A stretch of 52,042 nt of DNA, taken from positions 1-52,042 of the forward strand of contig JARFQY010000136.1 in the NCBI GenBank assembly GCA_029287535.1, in the 5' to 3' direction. Origin of the DNA: Filomicrobium sp. GTDB lineage: Bacteria; Pseudomonadota; Alphaproteobacteria; Rhizobiales; Hyphomicrobiaceae. Below, in pieces: positions 34,182 to 42,830 of the stretch; the first letter of the stretch is position 1; every line of letters starts with the position of its first letter. The notes below the pieces were generated by a model, which worked only from the letters and a program-made list of their open reading frames with translations, was not told the DNA's origin and made no database searches. A program made the translations under genes and the position numbers.

Positions 34182-35423
34182 TTACTCCACCATTAGAGGT
34201 CCAGATTTAATTTTAGGCATAATCTGTGGTAAGCCTGAAGCCTCACAGTCAGCAATTACGTTTAGTTTTCCGTTGCCTTCCATGTGGAATCTGTCGGCAA
34301 CCATAGCAAAACACTTTGAGTCCTGGTTCATTTCTGAATTGCCGCTAATTATTATGCGCCATTGGGGCGCGTATACGACGCCCTCTATCTTGAGGTCCCC
34401 GCCGCCGCGAATAATAGTTTCATGAATTGGGCTGTGCGAACTGGGTTTGCGGTCTACCAACACAAAGCCTGCAAGGTCGCCTGTTGAAGGAGCCTTTAGC
34501 AACACGTTGGCGCCACCCTGTACATTAAAGAACGTATTGCTCCCCATAAAGAATATCGTTACTCCTGCTTCGCCATTCAACGTGGAGCCTGCCTGAACGT
34601 CTAAATCTCCATCCTTTATGAAGTACACCCCTTTCGCCAATTTGACATTCGCGTGAGGTTTCAACGACGTGCTGCCGCAGTACACCCCCGGCTGGAGTGT
34701 GTGGTTCCCTTTCTTAAGGGTCTTATTAGTATGATCGCACTTGTTTGTTAGCGGCCCATGAGCCAACATCTCTTCATAAAAGGGGTCATCCAATCGATTG
34801 CACTTGAACGGACGCGGTCCGAAATGGTCCATGCCTTCAACCCCTCCATGTGTGCAAAAGCCACGAGCGGAAGCAACCGCGGCACCTACGGCGCTCATCG
34901 CGGAGCTGCTGCTTGAGTTTACCCATACCCAGCAGTTCTTGGAGTTGGATTCATTAATACCTTGAAGGTGAAAAGAATCAGGGAGAGTTTCGTTTAGCGC
35001 CAAAATGCACGCAACCCCTCCATTTTCAATTTGGGGCCGTGCGGCAGCCTTCGCCTCTAGAGGGATCTCGTTTATCCCGATCAATTTTAGAATCGCCGTA
35101 GGGTAATTATATCTCGCTGATGCACTTACTACAGAATTCGAAGCCTCGATTGTCTTCGTTACACCAGAGAAGGACAGCTGAGAAGCGTTTGCTTTATAAA
35201 TATCAGTGGCTGCAGATAGGCGAATTTCGTCAGTGGTAGCTGGCAGGCGACCGCCTGCGATCGCTGTTTGATCAGCGAGACTCTGGAGCTGCTGATAAAT
35301 GCTGTATGCCCGTGAAAAATCAACTGCCGCTCCCATAACGGCAAAAGTAGGAAGTGCCATCAAGCCGAAGATTATTGCAACGTTGCCATTACGATTAGAC
35401 AAGAATTTTTGTGATTGACGCAT
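34182..35423 (-). CDS. TadG-like (Flp pilus-associated) membrane protein
   Basis: A 413-residue protein whose N-terminus is the TadE/TadG hallmark: a short basic lead (RNGNVAIIFGLMALP) and one membrane helix (FAVMGAAVDFSRAYSIYQQL). The rest is extracytoplasmic with several Cys (for example VACILALN, NSKNCWVW, RGFCTHGG) and Gly-rich, Asn-rich beta-type sequence. TadG helps Flp pilus assembly, and related proteins occur singly. No tad genes are nearby. Codons and bases look less GC-rich than in flanking genes. ATG 35423 has no strong Shine-Dalgarno. Confidence 0.75.
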   Translation of the reverse strand: MRQSQKFLSNRNGNVAIIFGLMALPTFAVMGAAVDFSRAYSIYQQLQSLADQTAIAGGRLPATTDEIRLSAATDIYKANASQLSFSGVTKTIEASNSVVSASARYNYPTAILKLIGINEIPLEAKAAARPQIENGGVACILALNETLPDSFHLQGINESNSKNCWVWVNSSSSSAMSAVGAAVASARGFCTHGGVEGMDHFGPRPFKCNRLDDPFYEEMLAHGPLTNKCDHTNKTLKKGNHTLQPGVYCGSTSLKPHANVKLAKGVYFIKDGDLDVQAGSTLNGEAGVTIFFMGSNTFFNVQGGANVLLKAPSTGDLAGFVLVDRKPSSHSPIHETIIRGGGDLKIEGVVYAPQWRIIISGNSEMNQDSKCFAMVADRFHMEGNGKLNVIADCEASGLPQIMPKIKSGPLMVE

Positions 35424-36132
35424 AAGTTCAGCTCATATCTAAAGTTGTTTCTCTCCGATTATGCATACAGCTAAGTAGTACCGATACCTGAAAGAAAATC
35501 TGTAAAATTTGAAAGGTCAAGGTATCAACTGCTAGAGCGATTTCCGCGCGAACAGATAAGTGAGTTGTAAGCTTATTTCAGTCCTTCCTGCTGTAGACGG
35601 CTACATTGGTCCAGCATCTGAGATGTGTGGAAAGACTTTTCCTTGGTTCAAGCCCGGTGGCAGAATATTCAGGTACGATTGCAGTTGGGTGCATAAATGG
35701 CTCATGATGTGCAGTGTGCTGGTCTACGCACCAAGTTCTGCTCCGCCAACAATTATTTGGCGGGCGGTAATCGAGGGTACTCGAGTGCTTGGAGGTGCCA
35801 CTGGACAACTCCACGATTGTTGCGCCGTGCGGGTTAGGGGGGCGGACATTTTGCCTGGTTCTGGACACTCAGTCTGTTCATTGGTGACCCGATTGACAGT
35901 TGCGAAGTGAATTTGGACAAGTTGAGAATGCCTTATCTCTATGGGCGACTTCCAGATTCGGTGCTCGTCCCTGCAGTTGTGGGCAGAGCCTCGTGATTGA
36001 TTTTGCAAGGTTGATGGCTGAACGCATAACTTGCGCGCTTCATGCCTACTAAGCGCCCCGGACTAGGGCCAACTGCATTTGTCCGGGCAGCCCCCTATCC
36101 GGCTACTGGGCCACGATTGCGGAGATGAGATT
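35424..36132. other. Intergenic stretch of about 710 bases
   Basis: No gene is convincing. A plus frame (35560-35910) and a minus frame (35724-36008) overlap each other and lack Shine-Dalgarno sequences. The region is AT-richer near 35430-35560 and may carry the promoter of the TadG-like gene. No insertion sequence ends were recognised. Confidence 0.4.
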
Positions 36133-36396
36133 ATGAGCCAAAATATTCGCATTACTCTCAAGCTTTATGCGTCGCTTGGCGCTTATCTTCCTGCTGGCGC
36201 CGAACGCAACATGGCCAGCGTCGTGGCGCAACCCGATGCTACGATCCAGTCCCTGCTGGACAGTCACAATATACCAAGGGAAGCCTGCCACCTCGTCTTG
36301 CTAAACGGAATCTTTCAGCCGCGTGAGCGCCGTGCTTCTGCCGTGCTGAGCGATGGGGACGCCGTCGCCGTGTGGCCCCCGGTCGCGGGAGGCTGA
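36133..36396 (+). CDS. MoaD/ThiS-family ubiquitin-like sulfur carrier
   Basis: An 87-residue beta-grasp protein ending in the diagnostic Gly-Gly (AVWPPVAGG) that is adenylated and thiocarboxylated in MoaD/ThiS proteins. The middle shows ATIQSLLDSHNIPREACHLV and the LNGIF strand. It starts with ATG 36133, GGAG 8 bases upstream. No moaE, thiG or other partner is beside it; the next gene starts 5 bases after its stop codon, with its Shine-Dalgarno inside this gene's end, so the two are coupled. Sulfur transfer or protein modification is likely. Confidence 0.82.
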   Translation: MSQNIRITLKLYASLGAYLPAGAERNMASVVAQPDATIQSLLDSHNIPREACHLVLLNGIFQPRERRASAVLSDGDAVAVWPPVAGG

Positions 36397-36401
36397 AAAA
36401 C

Positions 36402-36728
36402 ATGAACGAGGCTGCGCCCGACAGCGCCGGGAGCGGGATTGTCATCGAGAAGGTGATGACCCTGTCCCAGTCAGAATACGCCAAATCAATTGCCGCCTTT
36501 GCGGGCGAAGCCGCGGGGCAGGCCGCCGCCAGGGGCGAACCCGTAACCTTGCCCGCTGGTGCTGGCGAGGTCACGATTACGTTCACAAAGATCGAGGGCT
36601 TTTCCTTTAGCGGGCTGATTGAGCTGCCCAGAGCTCGCGTTGTCCTTGAGTTTAAGAACGTTCGACAGGCCGAGGCCCATGAATTGCTCCACCGCTTTGA
36701 TATCGCGTTCCAGCGCGGTGGGGGCTGA
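36402..36728 (+). CDS. Glycine-tailed conserved-looking protein coupled to the MoaD-like carrier
   Basis: A 108-residue protein that starts at ATG 36402 with GGAGG 9 bases upstream, inside the end of the MoaD-like gene. It contains an Ala-rich helix (SEYAKSIAAFAGEAAGQAAA), strands EVTITFTKIEGFSFSGLIEL and RARVVLEFKNV, and it ends in QRGGG. The glycine tail parallels that of its neighbour. I do not recognise the family; it may be a substrate, adaptor or second small carrier. It converges with oligopeptidase B (8 bases between stops). Confidence 0.7.
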   Translation: MNEAAPDSAGSGIVIEKVMTLSQSEYAKSIAAFAGEAAGQAAARGEPVTLPAGAGEVTITFTKIEGFSFSGLIELPRARVVLEFKNVRQAEAHELLHRFDIAFQRGGG

Positions 36729-36736
36729 GTACAGCT

Positions 36737-38887
36737 TTAGGAAGTTTTATGCGCCACCGCGTCGGCACCATTGGCGGGAAGGGCATCGAGCTTTCCTGAG
36801 ATGAGCAACGCGAACGCGTATTCGAGGGCTGTTTCCTTCAACGACTCAAAGCGTCCGGAGGCACCGCCATGTCCCGCCTCCATATTGGTCCTCAACAACA
36901 CGAGATTGTCGGACGTATTGAATTGCCGCAGACGCGCGATCCACTTGGCCGGTTCCCAATACGTGACTCTCGGGTCGGTCAACCCGGCAACAGCGAGGAT
37001 GTGAGGGTAGTCCTGGCCGGAGACATTGTCATAGGGGCTGTAGCTACGGATGGTCTCGAAGTCCGCGGCGCTCTCGATGGGATTGCCCCATTCGGTCCAT
37101 TCTGGCGGCGTTAGCGGCAAATCGGCATCGAGCATTGTATTGAGCACATCCACGAAGGGCACGTTGGCGACGATGCCCGAAAACAGGTCGGGCGCCATGT
37201 TGGCGACTGCGCCCACCAGCATGCCGCCCGCTGAGCCGCCCTGTGCCAAGATCCGCCCGCGCTGTGTGAGGCCTGTGCTGACAAGGTGCTCACCTGCCGC
37301 AATGAAGTCGTTGAACGTGTTTGTTTTTGCTTCGCGCTTACCGTTCTTGTACCAGCGGTAGCCCTTTTCCTTCCCACCACGGACGTGGGCGATCGCGTAG
37401 ATGAAGCCCCGGTCAACCAGCGACAGGCGTGCGGTCGCAAATGAAGCAGGCATGGATATGCCGTACGAACCGTAGCCATAAAGGAGCAGTGGAGCTGTGC
37501 CATCGAGCGGCGTGTCTTTGCGGTAAAGCAGCGATACCGGCACGCTCTCGCCATCATGCGCCGGAGCATACAGGCGCCGTGTAATATAATTGTCGGGATC
37601 ATGCCCGCTAGGAACTTCTTGCTGTTTGCGCAGCGTCCGCGCGCGCTCCTCAACATCGTAGTCGTAGACCGCCGCCGGCGTCGTCATCGACGAGTAGGTG
37701 AAGCGGATTGTTCGCGTGTCAAATTCGTACCCATGCGACAGCCCCAGGCTGTAGGCGTCTTCGTCGAACGCCACCTGATGCTCAGCGGCATCTTCGAAGC
37801 GCCGGATGACGAGCCGAGGTAGACCGTTTTCCCGCTCCAGCCGGACGAGATGGTTGGAATAGGCAACCATATCGAGAATGAGCCGGCCCGGCTTATGAGC
37901 GACAACTTCCCGCCAGTTTTCCTGTTGAGGCGCGGCGATCGGCGCTTCGGTAATGCGAAAGTCCTCCGCGTCGCCTGAATTCGTCAGAATGATCAGCTTG
38001 TCGTCGTGATGGTCGACGCTGTACTCGTGCCCCGTCTTACGCGGCGCAATCAGTTGCGGTGCCCCGTCCGGCTCGCCAGCATCGATAAGATAAACCTCGC
38101 TGGTCTCGTGATCGTGGGCGACAATCATGATGAAGCGCTCCGACTGTGTCTGGCCGAGGCCGACATAGAAGGCAGGGTCCGGTTCTTCATAGACCAGCAC
38201 GTCATCTTCGGTTGCCGTGCCCAAAGCATGCCGGAACACCTGCCGAGGCCTGTGGTTGTCATCGAGGCGGACATAGAACAGTGTCTTGGAGTCGCTGCCC
38301 CAAGCGGTGTCGGCGCTGGTATTGGGAATGGAGTCCGGCAACTCCTCGCCGGTCGTAAGGTCTCGGATGCGAACCGTATAGTATTCAGAGCCCTTGTCGT
38401 CGACGCCGTAAGCCAGCAGACGGTGGTCGGGACTGTGTCCGGAACCGCCCAGCGACCAATAGGCGTTGCCCTCCGCTTCCTTGTTTCCGTCCAGTAGAAC
38501 GCTGACCTCTCCCCCATCGCGCGGTTGGCGGCAGAGTTGCGCGTATTGGCCTCCGGTGACGTAGCGTGCGAAATAGGCCCAGGGGCCATGAGGTGCCGGA
38601 ACGGTGCTGTCATCCTGCTTGATACGGCCTTTCATTTCCTCGAACAGCCGCTTCTGCAAGTCTTCGGTGTTGGCCAGAGCTACCTTCGTGTAAGCGTTTT
38701 CCGCCTCAAGATACGACCGGATGCGTGGTGTCAGCTTTTCCGGATCGCGCATGACGGCTTGCCAGTTTTGGTCGCGCAGCCATGAAAATGGGTCTGTGAT
38801 TTCGATGCCGTGGAAGCTCGCGGTAACGGGTTCCTTGGCGGCCTCGGGCGCAGCCGGCGGCACGCTGAGTAGGGTGGGCTTGGTCAT
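36737..38887 (-). CDS. ptrB: Oligopeptidase B (prolyl oligopeptidase family S9)
   Basis: A 716-residue cytoplasmic serine peptidase that cleaves peptides after basic residues. An N-terminal seven-bladed propeller (about residues 20-440) gates the C-terminal alpha/beta-hydrolase. Catalytic residues are Ser 552 in GGSAGG, Asp 638 in GLTDPRVTYWE and His 673 in MEAGHGGASGR. Other hallmarks are LLLYGYGSYGISMPASFATA and the VRGGKEKGYRWYKNGKREAK block. ATG 38887 starts the gene; AGG is about 12 bases upstream, so its RBS is weak. Confidence 0.93.
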   Translation of the reverse strand: MTKPTLLSVPPAAPEAAKEPVTASFHGIEITDPFSWLRDQNWQAVMRDPEKLTPRIRSYLEAENAYTKVALANTEDLQKRLFEEMKGRIKQDDSTVPAPHGPWAYFARYVTGGQYAQLCRQPRDGGEVSVLLDGNKEAEGNAYWSLGGSGHSPDHRLLAYGVDDKGSEYYTVRIRDLTTGEELPDSIPNTSADTAWGSDSKTLFYVRLDDNHRPRQVFRHALGTATEDDVLVYEEPDPAFYVGLGQTQSERFIMIVAHDHETSEVYLIDAGEPDGAPQLIAPRKTGHEYSVDHHDDKLIILTNSGDAEDFRITEAPIAAPQQENWREVVAHKPGRLILDMVAYSNHLVRLERENGLPRLVIRRFEDAAEHQVAFDEDAYSLGLSHGYEFDTRTIRFTYSSMTTPAAVYDYDVEERARTLRKQQEVPSGHDPDNYITRRLYAPAHDGESVPVSLLYRKDTPLDGTAPLLLYGYGSYGISMPASFATARLSLVDRGFIYAIAHVRGGKEKGYRWYKNGKREAKTNTFNDFIAAGEHLVSTGLTQRGRILAQGGSAGGMLVGAVANMAPDLFSGIVANVPFVDVLNTMLDADLPLTPPEWTEWGNPIESAADFETIRSYSPYDNVSGQDYPHILAVAGLTDPRVTYWEPAKWIARLRQFNTSDNLVLLRTNMEAGHGGASGRFESLKETALEYAFALLISGKLDALPANGADAVAHKTS

Positions 38888-39322
38888 TTGGTTTTGGGCC
38901 TCACAGGCGATGGCAATTCAGGGCGTGATACGGGTAACAAAGGTAGGTGCGAGGGTGATCACGCCCAACCCTTATTGTAAAACGCTTGCCACCGCGAGGT
39001 GGACGGTGCTCAGCAAAATGCCACAGTGCAGCCGATGCGGCGTCGCACTAGTTCTAATGGTATTGGAGTTATACATAGTGCGTAAGACAAAGATGAAGTC
39101 AGTAGATGCTTATTGACAACTATTTTGTTTTCATGTCCAAGAGTATTGAGAGCATGACGCAAAACAGCGTCTAAGCCACCACAGAAGTTCAATCCAGTGT
39201 TTCGGCGTCCGGACTGGTCCCGAGACAGCCTTTAACCTTACTAAAAACGAGTATTGACTTCATTGACCATGCCAGTGGAAGAGCCGACAAGGGCCGTAAA
39301 CCAGTCTGAGGGGAACGGACAG
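38888..39322. other. Regulatory region upstream of mucR
   Basis: About 435 bases with no gene, AT-rich between 39060 and 39150 and near 39225-39260. MucR/Ros proteins bind AT-rich sites and regulate their own promoter, so such sites are expected here (inference). I see no hairpin terminator. Confidence 0.4.
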
Positions 39323-39727
39323 ATGGAAGACGAGACGCACGCCGTTCTCGTGGAACTGACCGCTAGGATCGTTTCGGCCTACGTCAGCAACAACAACGTT
39401 CAGGCCAATGAGTTGCCCCAACTCATTAGCGAAACGCACACCGCTCTGGCGCAGGCTTCAGGAGATGCCGTTCCTGTTAAACGGGAAGAACTCAAGCCGA
39501 AGGTGCCCGTTAAGCGCTCGGTCATGCCCGACTACATCATCTGCCTGGAAGACGGAAAGAAGTTTAAATCCCTGAAACGTCACCTGCGCACCCATTACAA
39601 CCTCACCCCTGAGGAGTACCGGGCAAAGTGGGGTCTGCCACATGACTATCCGATGGTCGCGCCAAACTATGCTAAGGCGCGCTCGGACTTGGCCAAGAAG
39701 ATGGGCCTCGGAACAAAGCGCGAGTAA
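39323..39727 (+). CDS. mucR: MucR/Ros-family zinc-finger transcription regulator
   Basis: A 134-residue global regulator. N-terminal half: [20 protein letters not shown] and [15 protein letters not shown], the oligomerisation region. C-terminal half: the Ros zinc finger [20 protein letters not shown] with HY, then [20 protein letters not shown], the strongly conserved MucR end. The second Cys of the finger is Asp, as common in MucR. ATG 39323 is chosen for its GAGGGG 9 bases upstream and typical length; in-frame starts at 39254 and 39269 lack one. MucR proteins control surface polysaccharide, motility and cell-cycle genes. Confidence 0.92.
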   Translation: MEDETHAVLVELTARIVSAYVSNNNVQANELPQLISETHTALAQASGDAVPVKREELKPKVPVKRSVMPDYIICLEDGKKFKSLKRHLRTHYNLTPEEYRAKWGLPHDYPMVAPNYAKARSDLAKKMGLGTKRE

Positions 39728-39746
39728 ATGGGGCGGCGTGAATCCT

Positions 39747-40070
39747 CTACGATCGCGACGCTCTGCTTAAACCTCGCTTCTCCTCTCTTTTGACCGCTGC
39801 TGCCGCGAGTGCGCCATACGCCGCCAGCAGCCTCCGGTGTCGTGCCAGATCATAACTCCATGCCTCCTCGACACCCTGCTTCCGCATCGTGCGCAGAGCT
39901 GCGCGCAGACGTTTGAGAAGTCGTAGCCTGCCCCACAGGCTCGCGTCCGTCAGAACTTCTGGTTCAAGCGACACAAGTTGATCAACGTCCTGCCTTGCTC
40001 GTCTCGCCGGGCTCTCGAACCAGCGGTCGTGTTCAGCGGTTCGGCCGTCAAGCGCTGCATCGCCGGTCAT
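39747..40070 (-). CDS. Hypothetical protein
   Basis: A 107-residue Arg- and Ala-rich helical protein (LWGRLRLLKRLRAALRTMRK, RHRRLLAAYGALAAAAVKRE) with ATG 40070 and GAGG 9 bases upstream. It converges with mucR (19 bases between stops). No family is recognised and no membrane segment or signal peptide is seen. It may bind nucleic acid because of its charge (inference). Confidence 0.55.
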   Translation of the reverse strand: MTGDAALDGRTAEHDRWFESPARRARQDVDQLVSLEPEVLTDASLWGRLRLLKRLRAALRTMRKQGVEEAWSYDLARHRRLLAAYGALAAAAVKREEKRGLSRASRS

Positions 40071-40375
40071 TGGATGGTGCCTCGAGCAATACTGAAGTGG
40101 CGACCATCATCGTTCTTCCGGCGAATGGCGCGGACAACTTCTGACCGTTCTTGCCGTTTGCACTGCCAGGTTTCAGGCGGCCACCAAGTTATCCCCGATG
40201 GTTCACCGACACTTAAGCTTCAACACGGAACAGCGGAGAGATGAAGTATTATTGTGTTCGTCGCAGAGACATGTGTTCGGGGATTCTTCATCAAGTCATC
40301 AATTCCGAATGACCAACAAGAGTTCTTGGCGAACCAATACTTGCCGATCCAGCAAGACCAGGGGAAGTTGCTTCT
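40071..40375. other. Divergent promoter region upstream of the DnaA-like gene
   Basis: About 305 bases. It contains TTATCCCCG (40189-40197), which matches the DnaA box TTATCCACA at seven of nine positions, and a GATTC (40282-40286), a GANTC site recognised by the alphaproteobacterial CcrM methylase. No ORF looks real. Whether these sites matter is untested. Confidence 0.35.
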
Positions 40376-40825
40376 ATGCTTCAGACCGGCGCTGCCACGG
40401 AAGTCTCAAGTCCACGACTAGGACATCTCGATCGAAACCGGCATTCGGATCAGGCGCGACGGCGAAACAGAAACGCCGTCCGGCGATGCGCTATTGAGTA
40501 CTCCGTCGCCCGTGTCTTTGCCGTTCCAATAAGTGCCTTGCATAGCGCAACCAGAGGCCGTGCGCCGGTTGCTCTCGCCCGCCAGGTTGCGATGTATCTG
40601 GCGCACGTGATCTGCGGATTGAGCATGACGGAAGTTGGCCGCACATTTGAGCGCGATCGCACAACCGTCTCTCACGCGTGCGCACTCATCGCGGACCGAC
40701 GTGATGATCCTCTGTTCGACCAGATTCTCGAACTGCTTGAACGTGTGGCTCGCGAGGAAGTGCGTCGCCGGATTGGCGACGCAGAAGGCACTGTTTTGCA
40801 GCGGAGTTGTTCCAGCGAAACTTAG
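40376..40825 (+). CDS. Stand-alone DnaA-domain-IV-like helix-turn-helix protein
   Basis: A 149-residue protein. Residues about 63-116 (APVALARQVAMYLAHVICGL, SMTEVGRTFERDRTTVSHAC, ALIADRRDDPLFDQILELLE) reproduce the DnaA domain IV signature, including the ARQVAMYL helix and the DRTTVSHA recognition helix. The AAA+ ATPase part of DnaA is absent, so it should recognise DnaA boxes without initiating replication itself. The first 60 residues are Arg-rich and unremarkable. ATG 40376 has GGGGAAG about 9 bases upstream. It lies in a block with mucR and DUF6456. Confidence 0.82.
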   Translation: MLQTGAATEVSSPRLGHLDRNRHSDQARRRNRNAVRRCAIEYSVARVFAVPISALHSATRGRAPVALARQVAMYLAHVICGLSMTEVGRTFERDRTTVSHACALIADRRDDPLFDQILELLERVAREEVRRRIGDAEGTVLQRSCSSET

Positions 40826-40908
40826 TCCGGCTTGATACCGGCTCCTTCCGATGAGGCCGGCAGGCTCCGTGAGTTAAGACACCCAGCTTCCCATTTGAGG
40901 GACGACCT

Positions 40909-41829
40909 ATGCCGCAATCGCAGTCGACTCCTCTGGCTCATCAAGACACCGAAGCGTTGGATGTTCTCCGTCAGCTGGCCCGCCCACATGCCGTCGCGGA
41001 GGAGTATGCCGAGGGTGCAAGGATTCTTTGTGTCGCCGGACGACGAGCGCGGGCGTCGGAAGTCTCATCGCCGATCCCGCCATTGCTCTGGCAGGTCATC
41101 ATCAAAAAGGGGTGGGTTGTTCCGCACGAAAACGTCGAAGGTTGGCGGATATCGAACGCGGGGGTGATCGCACTAAAAAGGTACCGGAGCCAAGCCGGTG
41201 AACCCGGCAAACGAAGTCCAGCCGGTGCTTCAAGTCCAGCTTGCACGGCACCTGCAGCCACCCGGCCGAGACCGCACCAGCCTGGCCAAAACGACTTTGA
41301 GAGTCCGCTGCACTGGCTGAGCCGGCGCCGCGATCGCAATGGCCGCAGGCTCATTAGCGAGGCCCAACTGGCAGCCGGAGAGCGATTGAGAGCAGACTTC
41401 ACCCATGGCAGTATGATGCCCTCCATCACATCAAGCTGGTCACCCGTCGCCGGTACGGGATCACACCGTCACGGCTCCGACAAGGAACTACAGATGCAGG
41501 ACGGCCAGCTGCGCGCCCGGGAGCGTTTTCGGGCGGCGTTGAAAGCGGTCGGCCCGGAGTTTTGCGACATCCTGGTCGACGTGTGCTGTTACCTTAGGGG
41601 GTTGGAGGAGATCGAACATTCGGCGGGTTGGCCACAGCGCTCCGCCAAGGTCGTGTTGCTTCTTGGGCTGAGCGCGCTTGCTCGTCACTATGGCCTTGCC
41701 GGAGAGCCGCAGGCCACTTCGAAATGGGCGCTGGACGCTATGCCGGTAATGCGTCCTGAGCGTCAGACTGAATGCGGCCCACCATTGAAGCAAAGCCGTT
41801 CGAACGCTGCGGCGTCAGGTGATCCTTGA
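40909..41829 (+). CDS. DUF6456 domain-containing protein
   Basis: A 306-residue protein. The N-terminal 90 residues form a small helical/wing-like region (PPLLWQVIIKKGWVVPHENV, GWRISNAGVIALKRY). After a Pro/Ser-rich linker, the DUF6456 core starts at ESPLHWLSRRRDRNGRRLIS and runs to WPQRSAKVVLLLGLSALARH. The family is typical of Hyphomicrobiales and has no assigned function. ATG 40909 has GAGGGACG upstream. Its 3' end overlaps sufE on the other strand by 92 bases. Confidence 0.85.
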   Translation: MPQSQSTPLAHQDTEALDVLRQLARPHAVAEEYAEGARILCVAGRRARASEVSSPIPPLLWQVIIKKGWVVPHENVEGWRISNAGVIALKRYRSQAGEPGKRSPAGASSPACTAPAATRPRPHQPGQNDFESPLHWLSRRRDRNGRRLISEAQLAAGERLRADFTHGSMMPSITSSWSPVAGTGSHRHGSDKELQMQDGQLRARERFRAALKAVGPEFCDILVDVCCYLRGLEEIEHSAGWPQRSAKVVLLLGLSALARHYGLAGEPQATSKWALDAMPVMRPERQTECGPPLKQSRSNAAASGDP

Positions 41830-42145
41830 GACCCAGTTCATTGAAGATCTCACGGGCGTCCGTCGCCAAAACTTGCTGTGGTGTTCGGTCCTGGTAGATC
41901 GCCAGCAAAATAGCAACCAGTCCGCGCACAATCATCGCGTCGCTATCTCCCGTGAAGTGCAGCACGCCGTTGCTCTGGCTCGTTTGCAGCCAAACCTGGC
42001 TGACGCACCCACGCACTTTATTGTCCTCGGTCTTTGCCGCATCCGGCATCTCCGGGAGGGACTTCCCGAGTTCTATGACGTATCGATACTTGTCCTCCCA
42101 ATCGTCGAGAAAGGCGAAGTCGTCACGTATTTCGGCAATGTTCAT
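41738..42145 (-). CDS. sufE: SufE-family cysteine desulfuration protein
   Basis: A 135-residue sulfur acceptor that takes persulfide from the cysteine desulfurase SufS and passes it on for Fe-S cluster assembly. Signature elements are DWEDKYRYVIELGKSLPEMP and KTEDNKVRGCVSQVWLQT, where Cys is the acceptor, and GLKDHLTPQRSNGFASMVGR at the end. ATG 42145 gives the usual N-terminus; a longer in-frame start at 42220 is unconserved. No strong Shine-Dalgarno. The rest of the suf operon is not in the window. Confidence 0.93.
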   Translation of the reverse strand: MNIAEIRDDFAFLDDWEDKYRYVIELGKSLPEMPDAAKTEDNKVRGCVSQVWLQTSQSNGVLHFTGDSDAMIVRGLVAILLAIYQDRTPQQVLATDAREIFNELGLKDHLTPQRSNGFASMVGRIQSDAQDALPA

Positions 42146-42333
42146 CGTGATATCGGCCGGGTTCGTGTTGCTGTGCTCATCTGCAATACGTAGCGCGTTC
42201 GCAATCGGAGCAAAAGGCAATCCGGGTTATGGCCGCTTCGCCTGCCGGCGGCAAGGCATGACGAACGGCGATGCGTATGAGATGGGGGCTATTTGACGGC
42301 TGCCCAAGCCCTTATCAGTCAAACAGTGCCGTG

Positions 42334-42654
42334 TTATCGGCCCCGCCACTGCGGAGCCAGGTCTTTATCGTTCAAGGTTCCGCGATCAGGTTCACGGTCC
42401 GCGCGTGCCAGTTCCAGGTTTGCGAGCACCAACTTCACGCCGTCTTCCATGTGGTAGCTTGCCTGGCGTGCCACGCGCACCATCATGACGCCCGCATCGA
42501 TTGCGTGCTTTCTCGCGGCCTGGCACTCGTCGGGGTAGTTCTGGCACACCGTGGTGAATTGCTCGGTGTGTTGATAGGCAATCTCCGCCACTTGTTTCAA
42601 AGCGTCACGCGGAAGCATCAGGGCGGCTATCACTAAAACGAACGCAAGTCTCAC
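42334..42654 (-). CDS. DUF5330 domain-containing protein
   Basis: A 106-residue protein with an N-terminal hydrophobic segment (MRLAFVLVIAALMLPRD) and a helical remainder including YQHTEQFTTVCQNYPDECQA (two Cys) and ARKHAIDAGVMMVRVARQAS. It resembles DUF5330, a small exported or membrane-anchored family of alphaproteobacteria of unknown role, commonly found near sufE. The start is GTG 42654 with AGG 7 bases upstream. Confidence 0.65.
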   Translation of the reverse strand: MRLAFVLVIAALMLPRDALKQVAEIAYQHTEQFTTVCQNYPDECQAARKHAIDAGVMMVRVARQASYHMEDGVKLVLANLELARADREPDRGTLNDKDLAPQWRGR

Positions 42655-42830
42655 TTGGCTGCCTACAAATCAAGAACGGCTTTCGCCGGTTGAAGGAACG
42701 ACACTCATCAATATGCACCGGTGAGGTTACCGGCCGGTTCTCTCAACGGTTGAGCAACCGTAAAATCTAGACCCAGAATGATGCTACCAGCCACTTGCGG
42801 CGAGAAAATAACGCCTCGATGCAATTGTGC

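Noticed and set aside
35560-36008. Overlapping frames on both strands in the gap after the TadG-like gene
   Set aside because: No RBS, no domain; I also looked for transposase remnants and terminal inverted repeats and found none convincing.
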